Part shown: in pieces, positions 1-11,369 of the stretch
How positions within the stretch are numbered: the stretch's first letter is position 1
Layout of the letters: the number at the start of each line of letters is the position of its first letter
Origin: Streptomyces sp. YIM 121038
GTDB taxonomy: Bacteria; Actinomycetota; Actinomycetes; Streptomycetales; Streptomycetaceae
Length of the DNA stretch: 64,000 nt
Direction: 5' to 3'
Assembly (NCBI RefSeq): GCF_006088715.1
Contig: NZ_CP030771.1
Location: forward strand, 6,653,501-6,717,500
Position numbers and translations under genes: made by a program
Notes under the pieces: generated by a model
The model's input: the letters and a program-made list of their open reading frames with translations, nothing else
What the model was told of the DNA's origin: nothing
The model's database searches: none

Positions 1-3049
<3,049 letters not shown>

Positions 3050-3062
3050 GGCGTACTCCGGT

Positions 3063-3111
3063 GGGGCCGGGGCACATCGCCCCGGCCCCCCGGGCACATC
3101 GCCCCGGCCCC
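3063..3111 (+). terminator. GC-rich hairpin and 22-bp tandem repeat after ilvC
   Basis: GGGGCCGGGG (3063-3072) pairs perfectly with CCCCGGCCCC (3080-3089), just after the ilvC stop. The 20-bp word GGGCACATCGCCCCGGCCCC occurs twice (3070-3089, 3092-3111), so the same left arm could also pair with the second copy. No T-tract follows. It probably ends or weakens the ilvBNC transcript. The gap to serA (3050-3375, 326 bp) otherwise holds a dispersed-repeat copy and the serA promoter region. Confidence 0.55.
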
Positions 3112-3125
3112 TCGGGCACGAGGAC

Positions 3126-3170
3126 ACGGGGCTCCGCCCCGGACCCCGCTCCTCAAACGCCGGAGGGGCT
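3126..3170 (+). repeat. Dispersed intergenic element, copy 1
   Basis: Contains CTCAAACGCCGGAGGGGCT (3152-3170) preceded by a GGGGCTCCGCCCCGGACCCC-type stem. Related words recur in this window at 5015-5056, 15559-15580, 26028-26040 (inverted) and 56618-56638 (inverted). From general knowledge such words are abundant in Streptomyces intergenic regions. Confidence 0.5.
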
Positions 3171-3375
3171 GGATCTTGCCCTCCGCGGTTGTCCGCCGTG
3201 TCCAGCCACGTCCGGGTGATCCTTCCAGTCAGGCGCATAAGGCCCCGGCAGCCGCCACTACACTGCAAACCACATTCGCGTCAGGCCCACAGCGTCGTGC
3301 GTCTTCCACGCGGAGCCACCTCCACCGCCTGCGGCCGTCGGGACGGCCGTCCGCATTGGACTTGTGAGGACTCAC

Positions 3376-4980
3376 GTGAGCACTGCTGCCAACGGCAAAC
3401 CGGTCGTACTCATCGCTGAAGAGCTGTCGCCCGCGACCGTCGAAGCCCTGGGCCCGGACTTCGAGATCCGGCGCTGCAACGGCGCGGACCGCGCGGAGCT
3501 GCTGCCCGCCATCGCCGACGTCGACGCCATCCTGGTCCGCTCCGCGACCAAGGTCGACGCCGAGGCCATCGCCGCCGCCCGCAAGCTGCGGGTCGTCGCC
3601 CGCGCGGGCGTCGGCCTCGACAACGTCGACGTCTCCGCCGCCACCAAGGCCGGCGTCATGGTGGTGAACGCGCCCACCTCGAACATCGTGACCGCCGCCG
3701 AGCTGGCCTGCGGTCTGATCCTCGCCACCGCCCGCAACATCCCGCAGGCCAACACGGCGCTGAAGAACGGCGAGTGGAAGCGCTCCAAGTACACCGGTGT
3801 CGAGCTGGCCGAGAAGACCCTCGGCGTCGTCGGCCTCGGCCGCATCGGCGCGCTCGTGGCGCAGCGGATGTCCGCGTTCGGCATGAAGGTCGTCGCCTAC
3901 GACCCGTACGTGCAGCCCGCGCGCGCCGCGCAGATGGGCGTGAAGGTGCTCTCGCTCGACGAGCTGCTCGAGGTCTCCGACTTCATCACCGTGCACCTGC
4001 CGAAGACGCCCGAGACCGTGGGCCTCATCGGGGACGAGGCGCTGCACAAGGTCAAGCCCGCAGTGCGCGTCGTCAACGCCGCCCGCGGCGGCATCGTCGA
4101 CGAGGAGGCGCTGTACTCGGCGCTCAAGGAGGGCCGCGTCGCGGGCGCCGGCCTCGACGTGTACGCGAAGGAGCCGTGCACCGACTCCCCGCTGTTCGAG
4201 CTGGACCAGGTGGTGTGCACCCCGCACCTCGGCGCGTCCACCGACGAGGCCCAGGAGAAGGCGGGCATCTCGGTCGCCAAGTCCGTACGCCTCGCGCTCG
4301 CGGGCGAGTTGGTGCCCGACGCGGTCAACGTCCAGGGCGGTGTCATCGCCGAGGACGTGCGCCCCGGCCTGCCGCTCGCGGAGAAGCTCGGCCGGATCTT
4401 CACCGCCCTCGCGGGCGAGGTCGCGGTGCGGCTCGACGTCGAGGTGTACGGCGAGATCACCCAGCACGACGTGAAGGTGCTCGAACTGTCCGCCCTCAAG
4501 GGCGTGTTCGAGGACGTGGTCGACGAGACCGTCTCGTACGTGAACGCGCCGCTGTTCGCCCAGGAGCGCGGTGTCGAGGTGCGGCTCACCACCTCCTCCG
4601 AGTCGCCGGACCACCGGAACGTGGTCACCGTGCGCGGCACCCTCGGCGACGGCGAGGAGGTCGCGGTGTCCGGCACGCTCGCCGGTCCCAAGAACCACCA
4701 GAAGATCGTCGCGGTCGGCGAGTACGACGTGGACCTGGCGCTCGCCGACCACATGGTCGTGCTGCGGTACGCGGACCGCCCGGGTGTCGTGGGCACCGTC
4801 GGGCGCGTCCTCGGGGAGGCCGGGATCAACATCGCCGGGATGCAGGTCGCTCGCGCTGACGTGGGCGGGGAGGCGCTGGCCGTCCTCACCGTCGACGACA
4901 CCGTGCCGCCCGCGGTGCTCGCGGAGGTCGCCGCCGAGATCGGGGCGACGTCCGCCCGCTCGGTGAACCTGGCCGACTGA
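3376..4980 (+). CDS. serA: D-3-phosphoglycerate dehydrogenase
   Basis: Oxidises 3-phosphoglycerate with NAD+ in the first step of serine synthesis. The GTG at 3376 (MSTAANGKPVVLIAEEL) is preferred because GAGGA ends five bases before it; an in-frame GTG at 3364 would add four residues. The 534-residue protein is the long form: substrate-binding and Rossmann domains (VGLGRIGALVAQRM), catalytic Arg in NAARGGIVDEEAL, catalytic His in TPHLGAST, an intervening domain, and a C-terminal ACT domain beginning VVLRYADRPGVVGTVG that is expected to bind serine. It is separated from ilvC by 326 bp, so it probably has its own promoter. Confidence 0.95.
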   Translation: MSTAANGKPVVLIAEELSPATVEALGPDFEIRRCNGADRAELLPAIADVDAILVRSATKVDAEAIAAARKLRVVARAGVGLDNVDVSAATKAGVMVVNAPTSNIVTAAELACGLILATARNIPQANTALKNGEWKRSKYTGVELAEKTLGVVGLGRIGALVAQRMSAFGMKVVAYDPYVQPARAAQMGVKVLSLDELLEVSDFITVHLPKTPETVGLIGDEALHKVKPAVRVVNAARGGIVDEEALYSALKEGRVAGAGLDVYAKEPCTDSPLFELDQVVCTPHLGASTDEAQEKAGISVAKSVRLALAGELVPDAVNVQGGVIAEDVRPGLPLAEKLGRIFTALAGEVAVRLDVEVYGEITQHDVKVLELSALKGVFEDVVDETVSYVNAPLFAQERGVEVRLTTSSESPDHRNVVTVRGTLGDGEEVAVSGTLAGPKNHQKIVAVGEYDVDLALADHMVVLRYADRPGVVGTVGRVLGEAGINIAGMQVARADVGGEALAVLTVDDTVPPAVLAEVAAEIGATSARSVNLAD

Positions 4981-5020
4981 CAGGCCTCGCTCCATCGGCG
5001 CTGCGCGCCGCGTCCTCAAA

Positions 5021-5056
5021 CGCCGGACGGGCTGGAAACCTCCAGCCCGTCCGGCG
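5021..5056. terminator. Bidirectional terminator built from the dispersed element
   Basis: A perfect 16-bp inverted repeat: CGCCGGACGGGCTGGA (5021-5036) and its complement (5041-5056), loop AACC. It sits between the convergent serA and MFS genes and is made of the same CTCAAACGCCGGACGGGCT word that recurs elsewhere. Confidence 0.8.
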
Positions 5057-5065
5057 TTCGGCGTG

Positions 5066-6568
5066 TCAGCGCAGGGACTTGGCAGCCAGGCCCGCGGCCA
5101 GCAGGAGCACCGCCGCGCCCACCAGGGCCGCGATGTGCATGCCGCTGGTGAAGGCGGAGCGGGCCGCCCCGGTCAGGGCGTCCGCCGCCGTGGGCGGCAG
5201 GTGGGAGGCGACCGCCACGGCGCCGCCCAGGGTCTCGCGGGCCGCGTCCGGAGCCGTGTCCGGCATGTCGTGGCGGAACACCGCGGTGCCGATGGAGCCC
5301 AGGACCGCCATCCCGAGGGCGCCGCCGAACTCCTGGCCCGTCTCCAGGAGCGAGGAGGCCGCCCCCGCCTTCTCCGCGGGGGCCGCGCCGAGCGCCAGGT
5401 CCGTCAGCTGGGAGCCCACGACCACCGCCCCGCAGGCGAGCACCCCGGCCCCGGCGAGCACCGTCCACATCGCGTCCGTACCGGCGAGGAACAGCAGGCC
5501 GTAGCCGCAGGCGGAGAGGACGAACCCGCCCGCGACGACCCGGGCCCTGGCCACGCCCCCGCGCACCGCCGCCGTGGCGGCCGGCGCGGCGAAGCCGATG
5601 AGGGCCGAGGGGAGCAGCGCCCACAGGGCGGCCTCCAGGGCGCTCTTGCCGAGCACCGACTGGAGGTACTGCGTCGTGAAGTACGCCGAGCCCAGCATCG
5701 CGAAGGACGAGATGAGGTTCAGCGCGACGGCGGCGCCGAAGCCCCGGCCGCCGCGGAACAGGGCGGGGGAGATCAGCGGCGAGGACGCCGTGAGCTGGCG
5801 GCGTACGAAGAGCACGGCGAACAGGGCGCCGACCGCGAGCGAGACGACGTACGGCCACCGCACCCCCTCGGACGGCAGCTCCTTCAGGCCGTAGACGACG
5901 GGCAGCACCGCGGCCATCGACAGCGGCACGCTCAGCAGGTCGAAGCGGCCCGGGTGCGGGTCCTTGGACTCGGGGATGAGCGCGGGCGCGAGGAGCAGGA
6001 GCAGCGCCATCGCGGGCAGGTTGACCAGGAACACCGAGCCCCACCAGAAGAACTCGACCAGGCCGCCGCTGAGGACCGAGCCGAGGGCGACCCCGCCGAC
6101 CATGACGCCGGACCAGATGCCGATCGCCTTGGCGCGCTGTTCGGGGTCGCGGAACATCGTGCGGACGAGCGCCATCGTGGACGGCATCAGGGTCGCGCCG
6201 CCGATGCCGAGGACCGCGCGGGCGGCGATGAGCATGCCGGGCCCGGTGGCGTAGGCGGCGGTGACGGACGCCGCGCCGAAGGCGGCCGCGCCGATCAGCA
6301 GGAGCTTGCGGCGGCCGATGCGGTCGCCGAGCGAGCCCATGGTCATCAACAGGCCCGCCAGCACGAACGCGTAGATGTCGAAGATCCACAGCTGCTGGGT
6401 GCCGCTGGGCCGCAGGTCGGCGTTTATCGCGGGGACCGCGAAGTAGAGGACCGACACGTCCATCGACACGAGCAGCAGCGGCAGCATCAGGACGGCCAGG
6501 GCGGTCCATTCCCTGCGGCCCGCGCGCTCGGTGGCGGGGGAGGGCGGCGGCGTGGTTGTCGTGGTCAT
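5066..6568 (-). CDS. MFS drug exporter, DHA2 (14-TM) type
   Basis: A 500-residue major facilitator with about 14 hydrophobic segments, of the EmrB/QacA-SmvA drug:proton antiporter type. The start is the ATG at 6568 (MTTTTTPPPSPATER), after which a short polar tail leads into TM1 (LAVLMLPLLLVSMDVSVLYFA, which contains the DHA2 motif D-V-S near the top of TM1). Motif A appears as GSLGDRIGRRKLLLIG. Upstream extension reads through the promoter. A TetR gene is divergent with operator-like palindromes between, the usual arrangement of an inducible efflux pump. The substrate cannot be told from sequence. Confidence 0.9.
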   Translation of the reverse strand: MTTTTTPPPSPATERAGRREWTALAVLMLPLLLVSMDVSVLYFAVPAINADLRPSGTQQLWIFDIYAFVLAGLLMTMGSLGDRIGRRKLLLIGAAAFGAASVTAAYATGPGMLIAARAVLGIGGATLMPSTMALVRTMFRDPEQRAKAIGIWSGVMVGGVALGSVLSGGLVEFFWWGSVFLVNLPAMALLLLLAPALIPESKDPHPGRFDLLSVPLSMAAVLPVVYGLKELPSEGVRWPYVVSLAVGALFAVLFVRRQLTASSPLISPALFRGGRGFGAAVALNLISSFAMLGSAYFTTQYLQSVLGKSALEAALWALLPSALIGFAAPAATAAVRGGVARARVVAGGFVLSACGYGLLFLAGTDAMWTVLAGAGVLACGAVVVGSQLTDLALGAAPAEKAGAASSLLETGQEFGGALGMAVLGSIGTAVFRHDMPDTAPDAARETLGGAVAVASHLPPTAADALTGAARSAFTSGMHIAALVGAAVLLLAAGLAAKSLR

Positions 6569-6576
6569 GGAGCAGG

Positions 6577-6659
6577 ACTGTACGGACGTCTTAGACGCTT
6601 GTCTAGAACGAATGTATAAGACGCTTGTCTTGTACGGGTGTCTGGGGCGGACGTAGGGT
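6577..6659. promoter_or_regulatory. Divergent promoters with two TetR-type operators
   Basis: Two 14-bp palindromes, TAGACGCTTGTCTA (6592-6605) and AAGACGCTTGTCTT (6618-6631), are 26 bp apart centre to centre. On the minus strand TAGACA-N17-TACAGT (6600-6605 and 6577-6582) precedes the MFS ATG by 8 nt. On the plus strand TTGTAC-N18-TAGGGT (6630-6635 and 6654-6659) precedes the TetR ATG by 6 nt. Each palindrome overlaps one -35 box, so one repressor could shut both promoters. Confidence 0.75.
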
Positions 6660-6665
6660 GCGGGC

Positions 6666-7268
6666 ATGGGACACCGTGAGGATCTGCTCGCAGGGGCCAG
6701 GCGCTGCCTGCTGGAGAAGGGCTTCGTGCGCACCACGGCCCGTGACGTCGTCAAGGAGTCGGGCACGAATCTCGCGTCGATCGGCTACCACTATGGCTCG
6801 AAGGACGCGCTGCTCGCCGAGGCCTACATCTCGCTCATCGAGGAGCTCGGGGACGGCTTCGGGGCGCCGCCGGACGACGCCGGGGCGGGCGGCTCGATCG
6901 AGCGGTTCGAGAAGGTGTGGGGCAACATCGTCCAGTCGTTCCCGCAGGCGCGCGGGATCTGGCTGCTGACCCTGGAGTTCGTCACACAGGGCGAGCGGCT
7001 CGCCGGGGTGCGGGACATCATGGTCAAGGCCCAGGAGCAGGGGCGCGCGGGCCTCGCCGCGCTGTTCCTCGACCTCGACGAGGCCGCCCTGCCGCGGGAC
7101 GTCGTGGACGCCGAGGGACGCTTCTACACCACCCTGCTCAACGGCCTCATGGTCCAGTGGCTCTTCGACCCGGGCTCGGCCACCACGGCCGCCCAGCTCA
7201 CCGAGGGCCTGCGGCGGGTGGCGGAGCGGGCCTCGGCGGCGGAGGGCGCGCGGCTAGTGCAGCCGTGA
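6666..7268 (+). CDS. TetR-family repressor of the adjacent MFS pump
   Basis: A 200-residue regulator with an N-terminal TetR helix-turn-helix: [32 protein letters not shown] (about residues 20-52, only partly family-invariant). The C-terminal ligand domain is of the type seen in many actinobacterial efflux regulators. It is divergent from the MFS exporter across a 97-bp gap with two palindromes, which suggests it represses the pump and itself. The ATG at 6666 lies six bases after a TAGGGT -10 box, so the mRNA may be leaderless. Its 3' end overlaps the convergent PucR-type gene by 15 bp. Confidence 0.9.
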   Translation: MGHREDLLAGARRCLLEKGFVRTTARDVVKESGTNLASIGYHYGSKDALLAEAYISLIEELGDGFGAPPDDAGAGGSIERFEKVWGNIVQSFPQARGIWLLTLEFVTQGERLAGVRDIMVKAQEQGRAGLAALFLDLDEAALPRDVVDAEGRFYTTLLNGLMVQWLFDPGSATTAAQLTEGLRRVAERASAAEGARLVQP

Positions 7269-8423
7269 CGCCTTCAGGGCCATATGCAGGAGCAGCCGGT
7301 CCTCACCCTCGTCCAGGTCCAGCTTCGTGAGCTGCTCCACGCGCGACAGGCGGTAGTACAGCGTCTGGCGGTGGATGCCCAGCTCCGCCGCCGCGCGGCC
7401 CGCCTGGCCCGCGCAGTCGAGGAACACCTCGGCGGTGCGGGCCAGTTCGCGGTGTGCGGGGGTCAGCAGCGCGCGGGCCACCGCGTCCTGCGCGGCCTCC
7501 ACGGGCAGCGCGGTCAGAAGGCGGTAGGGGCCGATGTCCGACCAGCGGGCGAGGGGCCCGAAGCGCGGCTCGGCGAGCGCCGTGCGGGCCGCCGCCGACG
7601 CCTCCGCCCAGGCCGCGCCCAGGTCCTCCAGGCCGTGCCGGGCGCCCGCGACCCCGGCCGTCGCGCCGCCGCCCGCCGTCTCGGCGAGCCGGGAGGCGGT
7701 CGTGATCGCCGGGGTCAGGGCGTCCGCCGAGCGCAGCCGCACCAGCACCGCGAGCGACTGCGCCACGGCGCCCGCCGTGAGCCACGGCACCGTGCACAGG
7801 GCCGTCGCCCCCGGCACCGTCCGCAGCGCGGGCGCGTCCTCGGGGCCCGCCGCGGGCCAGGGCGCGACGCACACCACCGCGTGCAGGCCCTCGCCGCGCG
7901 GCCCGAGCGCCGTGCGCAGCGCCGCCACCGCCATGTCCCGCTGCCAGCCGCGCTCCGCCGTCAGGACCGCCCGGAACTCGCGGGTCAGGTCGGCGCCCGC
8001 CTGGGCCTCGTCGGCGAGCAGCGCGCCGATGCGGGCGGCCACCTCCATGGCGGCGCCGAGCCGCGCGTCCGAGGGGCCCGGCTCGTCGTCGAGGAGCCAC
8101 ACATAGCCGAGGGCGTACCCCCGGTGGCGTACCGGGAGGCAGATGCGGCCGCGGTGCACGCCCGCCTCCGGGGTCGGCGGGATGCGGACCGGCGCGGTGG
8201 CGCGCGTGATGCCGAAGCTCTCGAACCAGGTGCGGACCGCCGCCGTGGAGCGACGGGTGAGGATCGAGCGGGTGCGGACCGGGTCGAGGTCGGCCGCCTC
8301 GAAGCCGTCGCCGCCGTCGTGCGCGCCGAAGGCGATCAGCTCGAAGTCGCGGTTCTCCAGGGTCGCGGGCGCGCCGAGGAGGGCCGAGATCTCGTCGACC
8401 AGTTCCTGATAGTCGCCCTTCAC
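7254..8423 (-). CDS. PucR-type regulator, probable activator of proline catabolism
   Basis: A 389-residue protein that starts with GTG at 8423 ([17 protein letters not shown]), with AGGAAGG upstream. The C-terminal 60 residues form the PucR-type helix-turn-helix ([19 protein letters not shown], then [17 protein letters not shown]). The middle resembles the GGDEF-like sensory region of this family. It is divergent from proline dehydrogenase across 259 bp. By family and position it probably controls the putA-like pair in response to proline; this is inference. Its stop overlaps the 3' end of the TetR gene. Confidence 0.85.
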   Translation of the reverse strand: MKGDYQELVDEISALLGAPATLENRDFELIAFGAHDGGDGFEAADLDPVRTRSILTRRSTAAVRTWFESFGITRATAPVRIPPTPEAGVHRGRICLPVRHRGYALGYVWLLDDEPGPSDARLGAAMEVAARIGALLADEAQAGADLTREFRAVLTAERGWQRDMAVAALRTALGPRGEGLHAVVCVAPWPAAGPEDAPALRTVPGATALCTVPWLTAGAVAQSLAVLVRLRSADALTPAITTASRLAETAGGGATAGVAGARHGLEDLGAAWAEASAAARTALAEPRFGPLARWSDIGPYRLLTALPVEAAQDAVARALLTPAHRELARTAEVFLDCAGQAGRAAAELGIHRQTLYYRLSRVEQLTKLDLDEGEDRLLLHMALKASRLH

Positions 8424-8483
8424 CCGTGCCCTTCCTTCGCTCCGTGCGGGCTGTCGCCCCTACCCGGATACCTCGTCGTCAAT

Positions 8484-8538
8484 GCTTTCGAAAGCCATTC
8501 TCGCGCAGTCCGGCGCCGGGCTCAGACATCTGTCTGAG
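8484..8538. promoter_or_regulatory. Palindromes between the PucR-type gene and proline dehydrogenase
   Basis: Two dyads lie in the divergent 259-bp gap: GCTTTCGAAAGC (8484-8495, perfect) and CTCAGACA-TC-TGTCTGAG (8521-8538, 8-bp arms). Either could bind the adjacent regulator. The rest of the gap carries no further clear signal apart from GGAGG (8672-8676) before the dehydrogenase GTG. Confidence 0.5.
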
Positions 8539-8682
8539 ATCCAGCCCACGGATGCGTGACAGGTGTCGATAGCACAGGATCGGAGGGATCCTTAGGTTTC
8601 ACGGTGGTTCTCCGTGCCGTACCAGTTTTGTCGCAAAAGCGATGTCGGTGCGGCTTCGTTCGTACTCCCGTGGAGGTGCCCC

Positions 8683-9609
8683 GTGCTGGCTCCCGTGATC
8701 CTTGCCGCGTCGCGCAGCGACAAGATGCGCCGTCTCGTGTCGGCGGCGCCGGGCACCAAGCAGGTCGTCGACCGCTTCATCGCCGGCGAAACCGTCGACC
8801 AGGTCGTCCCGATCGTCGAGGACGCCGTCGGCAAGGGCCTGGAGGTCACCCTCGACGTCGTCGGTGAGGACATCACCACCGTCGAGCAGTCGCACGCCGC
8901 GCGCGACGCCTACCTGGAGCTCATCGAGCGCCTCAAGGACCTGGGCTTCGGCGAGAAGGCCGAGATGTCCGTGAAGCTGTCGATGTTCGGCCAGGCGCTG
9001 GAGAACGGCCACGAGCTGGCCCTCGCCAACGTCCGCCCGGTCGTCGAGGCCGCCGCCGCCATCGGCACCACCGTGACCCTCGACGCCGAGGACCACACGA
9101 CGCTCGACTCGATGTTCGCCATCCACGAGGAGCTGCGGAAGGACTTCCCGCAGACCGGATGCGTCATCCAGGCGTACCTCTTCCGCACCGAGGACGACGC
9201 CCGCCGACTGGCCGAGAACGGCAGCCGCGTGCGCATCGTGAAGGGGGCGTACAAGGAGCCCGTCGAGGTCGCGTACCAGGACAAGGCGGAGATCGACAAG
9301 GCGTACGTCCGCATCCTGAAGATCCTGATGAACGGCAAGGGGTACCCGATGATCGGGTCCCACGACCCGCGGCTGATAGCCATCACCCAGGAGCTGGCCC
9401 GGCGCGCCGGGCGCAAACTGGACGAGTACGAATTCCAGATGCTGTACGGCATCCGCAGCGAGGAGCACCTGCGGCTCGCGGCGGAGGGCCACCGGATGCG
9501 CGTCTACACCGCCTTCGGCACCGACTGGTACGGCTACTTCATGCGCCGTCTCGCGGAGAAGCCGGCGAACCTGCTGTTCTTCGGCCGTTCCATCCTCACC
9601 AAGGGCTGA
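8683..9609 (+). CDS. Proline dehydrogenase
   Basis: FAD enzyme that oxidises proline to pyrroline-5-carboxylate. GTG at 8683 is chosen because GGAGG stands six bases upstream; the open frame extends to 8614 but without a better ribosome site. The 308-residue length matches monofunctional bacterial ProDH. Recognisable TIM-barrel segments are LDAEDHTTLDSMF, RIVKGAYKEPVEVA, MIGSHDPRLIAIT and DEYEFQMLYGIRSEEH, which include flavin and substrate-binding residues. P5C dehydrogenase follows after 54 bp, so the pair forms a two-gene proline-to-glutamate operon. Commonly called putB, fadM or pruB. Confidence 0.95.
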   Translation: MLAPVILAASRSDKMRRLVSAAPGTKQVVDRFIAGETVDQVVPIVEDAVGKGLEVTLDVVGEDITTVEQSHAARDAYLELIERLKDLGFGEKAEMSVKLSMFGQALENGHELALANVRPVVEAAAAIGTTVTLDAEDHTTLDSMFAIHEELRKDFPQTGCVIQAYLFRTEDDARRLAENGSRVRIVKGAYKEPVEVAYQDKAEIDKAYVRILKILMNGKGYPMIGSHDPRLIAITQELARRAGRKLDEYEFQMLYGIRSEEHLRLAAEGHRMRVYTAFGTDWYGYFMRRLAEKPANLLFFGRSILTKG

Positions 9610-9663
9610 GCCGCCCGCCCCCTCCCGTACAGAGCCCCCGCACACAAAGGAGCCAAGGAACTC

Positions 9664-11295
9664 ATGGACGCTGTGACCCAGGTCCCCGCCCCGGTCAACG
9701 AGCCGGTACACGGCTACGCCCCGGGTTCCCCGGAGCGCGCCCGGCTCGAGGCCAAGCTCAAGGAGCTGTCCGAGAACCCGATCGAGCTGCCGATGACCAT
9801 CGGCGGCGTCAAGCGCCTCGGCGGCGGCGAGCCCTTCCAGGTCGTCCAGCCGCACAACCACAAGGCCGTCATCGGCACCGGCCGCGGTGCCACGCAGCAG
9901 GACGCGCAGGACGCCGTCGACGCCGCCCTCGCCGCCGCCCCGGCCTGGCGCGCCATGTCCTTCGACGACCGCGCCGCGATCATCCTGCGCGCCGCCGAGC
10001 TGCTGTCCACGACGTGGCGCGAGACGCTGGCCGCCTCCACCATGCTCGGCCAGTCCAAGACCGCCCAGCAGGCCGAGATCGACACCCCCTGCGAGCTCGT
10101 CGACTTCTGGCGCTTCAACGTGAAGTACGCCCGTGACCTGCTCGCCGAGCAGCCCCCGGCGAACTCCACCGGGGTGTGGAACCGTCTGGACCACCGCCCG
10201 CTCGAGGGCTTCGTCTACGCGATCACGCCGTTCAACTTCACGGCCATCGCGGGCAACCTCCCGACCGCCCCGGCCCTGATGGGCAACGTGGTCGTGTGGA
10301 AGCCGTCCCCGACGCAGACGCACGCCGCGGTGCTGCTCATGCAGCTCCTGGAGGAGGCGGGCCTGCCCAAGGGCGTCATCAACCTGGTGACCGGCGACGG
10401 CATCGCCGTCTCCGAGGTGGCCCTGCACCACCCGGACCTGGCCGGCATCCACTTCACCGGCTCGACCCGCACCTTCCAGCACCTGTGGAAGACGGTCGGC
10501 ACCAACATCGAGAAGTACCGCTCCTACCCGCGCATCGTGGGCGAGACGGGCGGCAAGGACTTCGTGGTGGCGCACCCCAGCGCCGACCGCGCCGTCCTGA
10601 AGACCGCGCTGACCCGCGGCTCCTTCGAGTTCCAGGGCCAGAAGTGCTCGGCGACCTCGCGCGCCTACATCCCGGCCTCCATCTGGAACGACGGGTTCAA
10701 GGAGGAGTTCGCGGCCGAGGTCGACGGCATCAAGATGGGTGACGTCACCGATCTGTCGAACTTCATCGGCGCCGTCATCGACGACCGCGCGTTCGCCAAG
10801 AACAAGGCGGCGATCGACCGCGCCAAGGCCGACGAGACCTGCACGATCGTCGCGGGCGGCAGCTACGACGACTCCGAGGGCTACTTCGTGCGCCCGACCG
10901 TCGTCGAGTGCACCGACCCGGCCAACGAGGTCTTCAAGGACGAGTACTTCGGCCCGTTCCTGGCCGTCTACGTCTACGAGGACGAGAAGTACGACGAGAT
11001 GCTGACCCAGATGGAGTCGGTGTCGGCCTACGCGCTCACCGGCTCGGTCATCTCCAAGGACCGCGCCGCCGCCGCGTACACGATGGAGAAGCTCCGCTAC
11101 GCCGCGGGCAACTTCTACATCAACGACAAGTCGACCGGCGCCGTCGTCGGCCAGCAGCCCTTCGGCGGCGGCCGTGCCTCCGGCACCAACGACAAGGCGG
11201 GCGCCCCGCAGAACCTGATGCGCTGGACCCTGACCCGCGCCATCAAGGAGACCCTGGTCGCGCCGACCGACTACGGCTACCCGCACATGGGCTGA
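9664..11295 (+). CDS. pruA: L-glutamate gamma-semialdehyde (P5C) dehydrogenase
   Basis: NAD+-dependent aldehyde dehydrogenase that turns glutamate semialdehyde into glutamate, second step of proline breakdown. It has 543 residues, the normal P5CDH length. The catalytic cysteine lies in FQGQKCSATSRAYIP and the general-base glutamate in VGETGGKDFVV. The N-terminal PVNEPVHGYAPGSPER segment and the oligomerising C-terminus PFGGGRASGTNDKAG are typical of the family. ATG 9664 follows AAGGAG. It is the second gene of the operon with proline dehydrogenase. The symbol rocA is also used. Confidence 0.96.
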   Translation: MDAVTQVPAPVNEPVHGYAPGSPERARLEAKLKELSENPIELPMTIGGVKRLGGGEPFQVVQPHNHKAVIGTGRGATQQDAQDAVDAALAAAPAWRAMSFDDRAAIILRAAELLSTTWRETLAASTMLGQSKTAQQAEIDTPCELVDFWRFNVKYARDLLAEQPPANSTGVWNRLDHRPLEGFVYAITPFNFTAIAGNLPTAPALMGNVVVWKPSPTQTHAAVLLMQLLEEAGLPKGVINLVTGDGIAVSEVALHHPDLAGIHFTGSTRTFQHLWKTVGTNIEKYRSYPRIVGETGGKDFVVAHPSADRAVLKTALTRGSFEFQGQKCSATSRAYIPASIWNDGFKEEFAAEVDGIKMGDVTDLSNFIGAVIDDRAFAKNKAAIDRAKADETCTIVAGGSYDDSEGYFVRPTVVECTDPANEVFKDEYFGPFLAVYVYEDEKYDEMLTQMESVSAYALTGSVISKDRAAAAYTMEKLRYAAGNFYINDKSTGAVVGQQPFGGGRASGTNDKAGAPQNLMRWTLTRAIKETLVAPTDYGYPHMG

Positions 11296-11314
11296 CCTCT
11301 GCCCCTGGTGATCC

Positions 11315-11351
11315 CCGCCCCCGGCCCGGGCCCCACCCCGGCCGGGGGCGG
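11315..11351. terminator. Terminator between convergent genes
   Basis: CCGCCCCCGGC (11315-11325) pairs perfectly with GCCGGGGGCGG (11341-11351). It stands between the end of P5C dehydrogenase and the end of the convergent hydrolase. Confidence 0.7.
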
Positions 11352-11369
11352 TGCCGTATCCGCACCCGC

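Noticed and set aside
3070..3111. Two direct repeats considered as a CRISPR or iteron start
   Set aside because: Only two copies with a 2-bp gap; better explained as a duplicated terminator stem.
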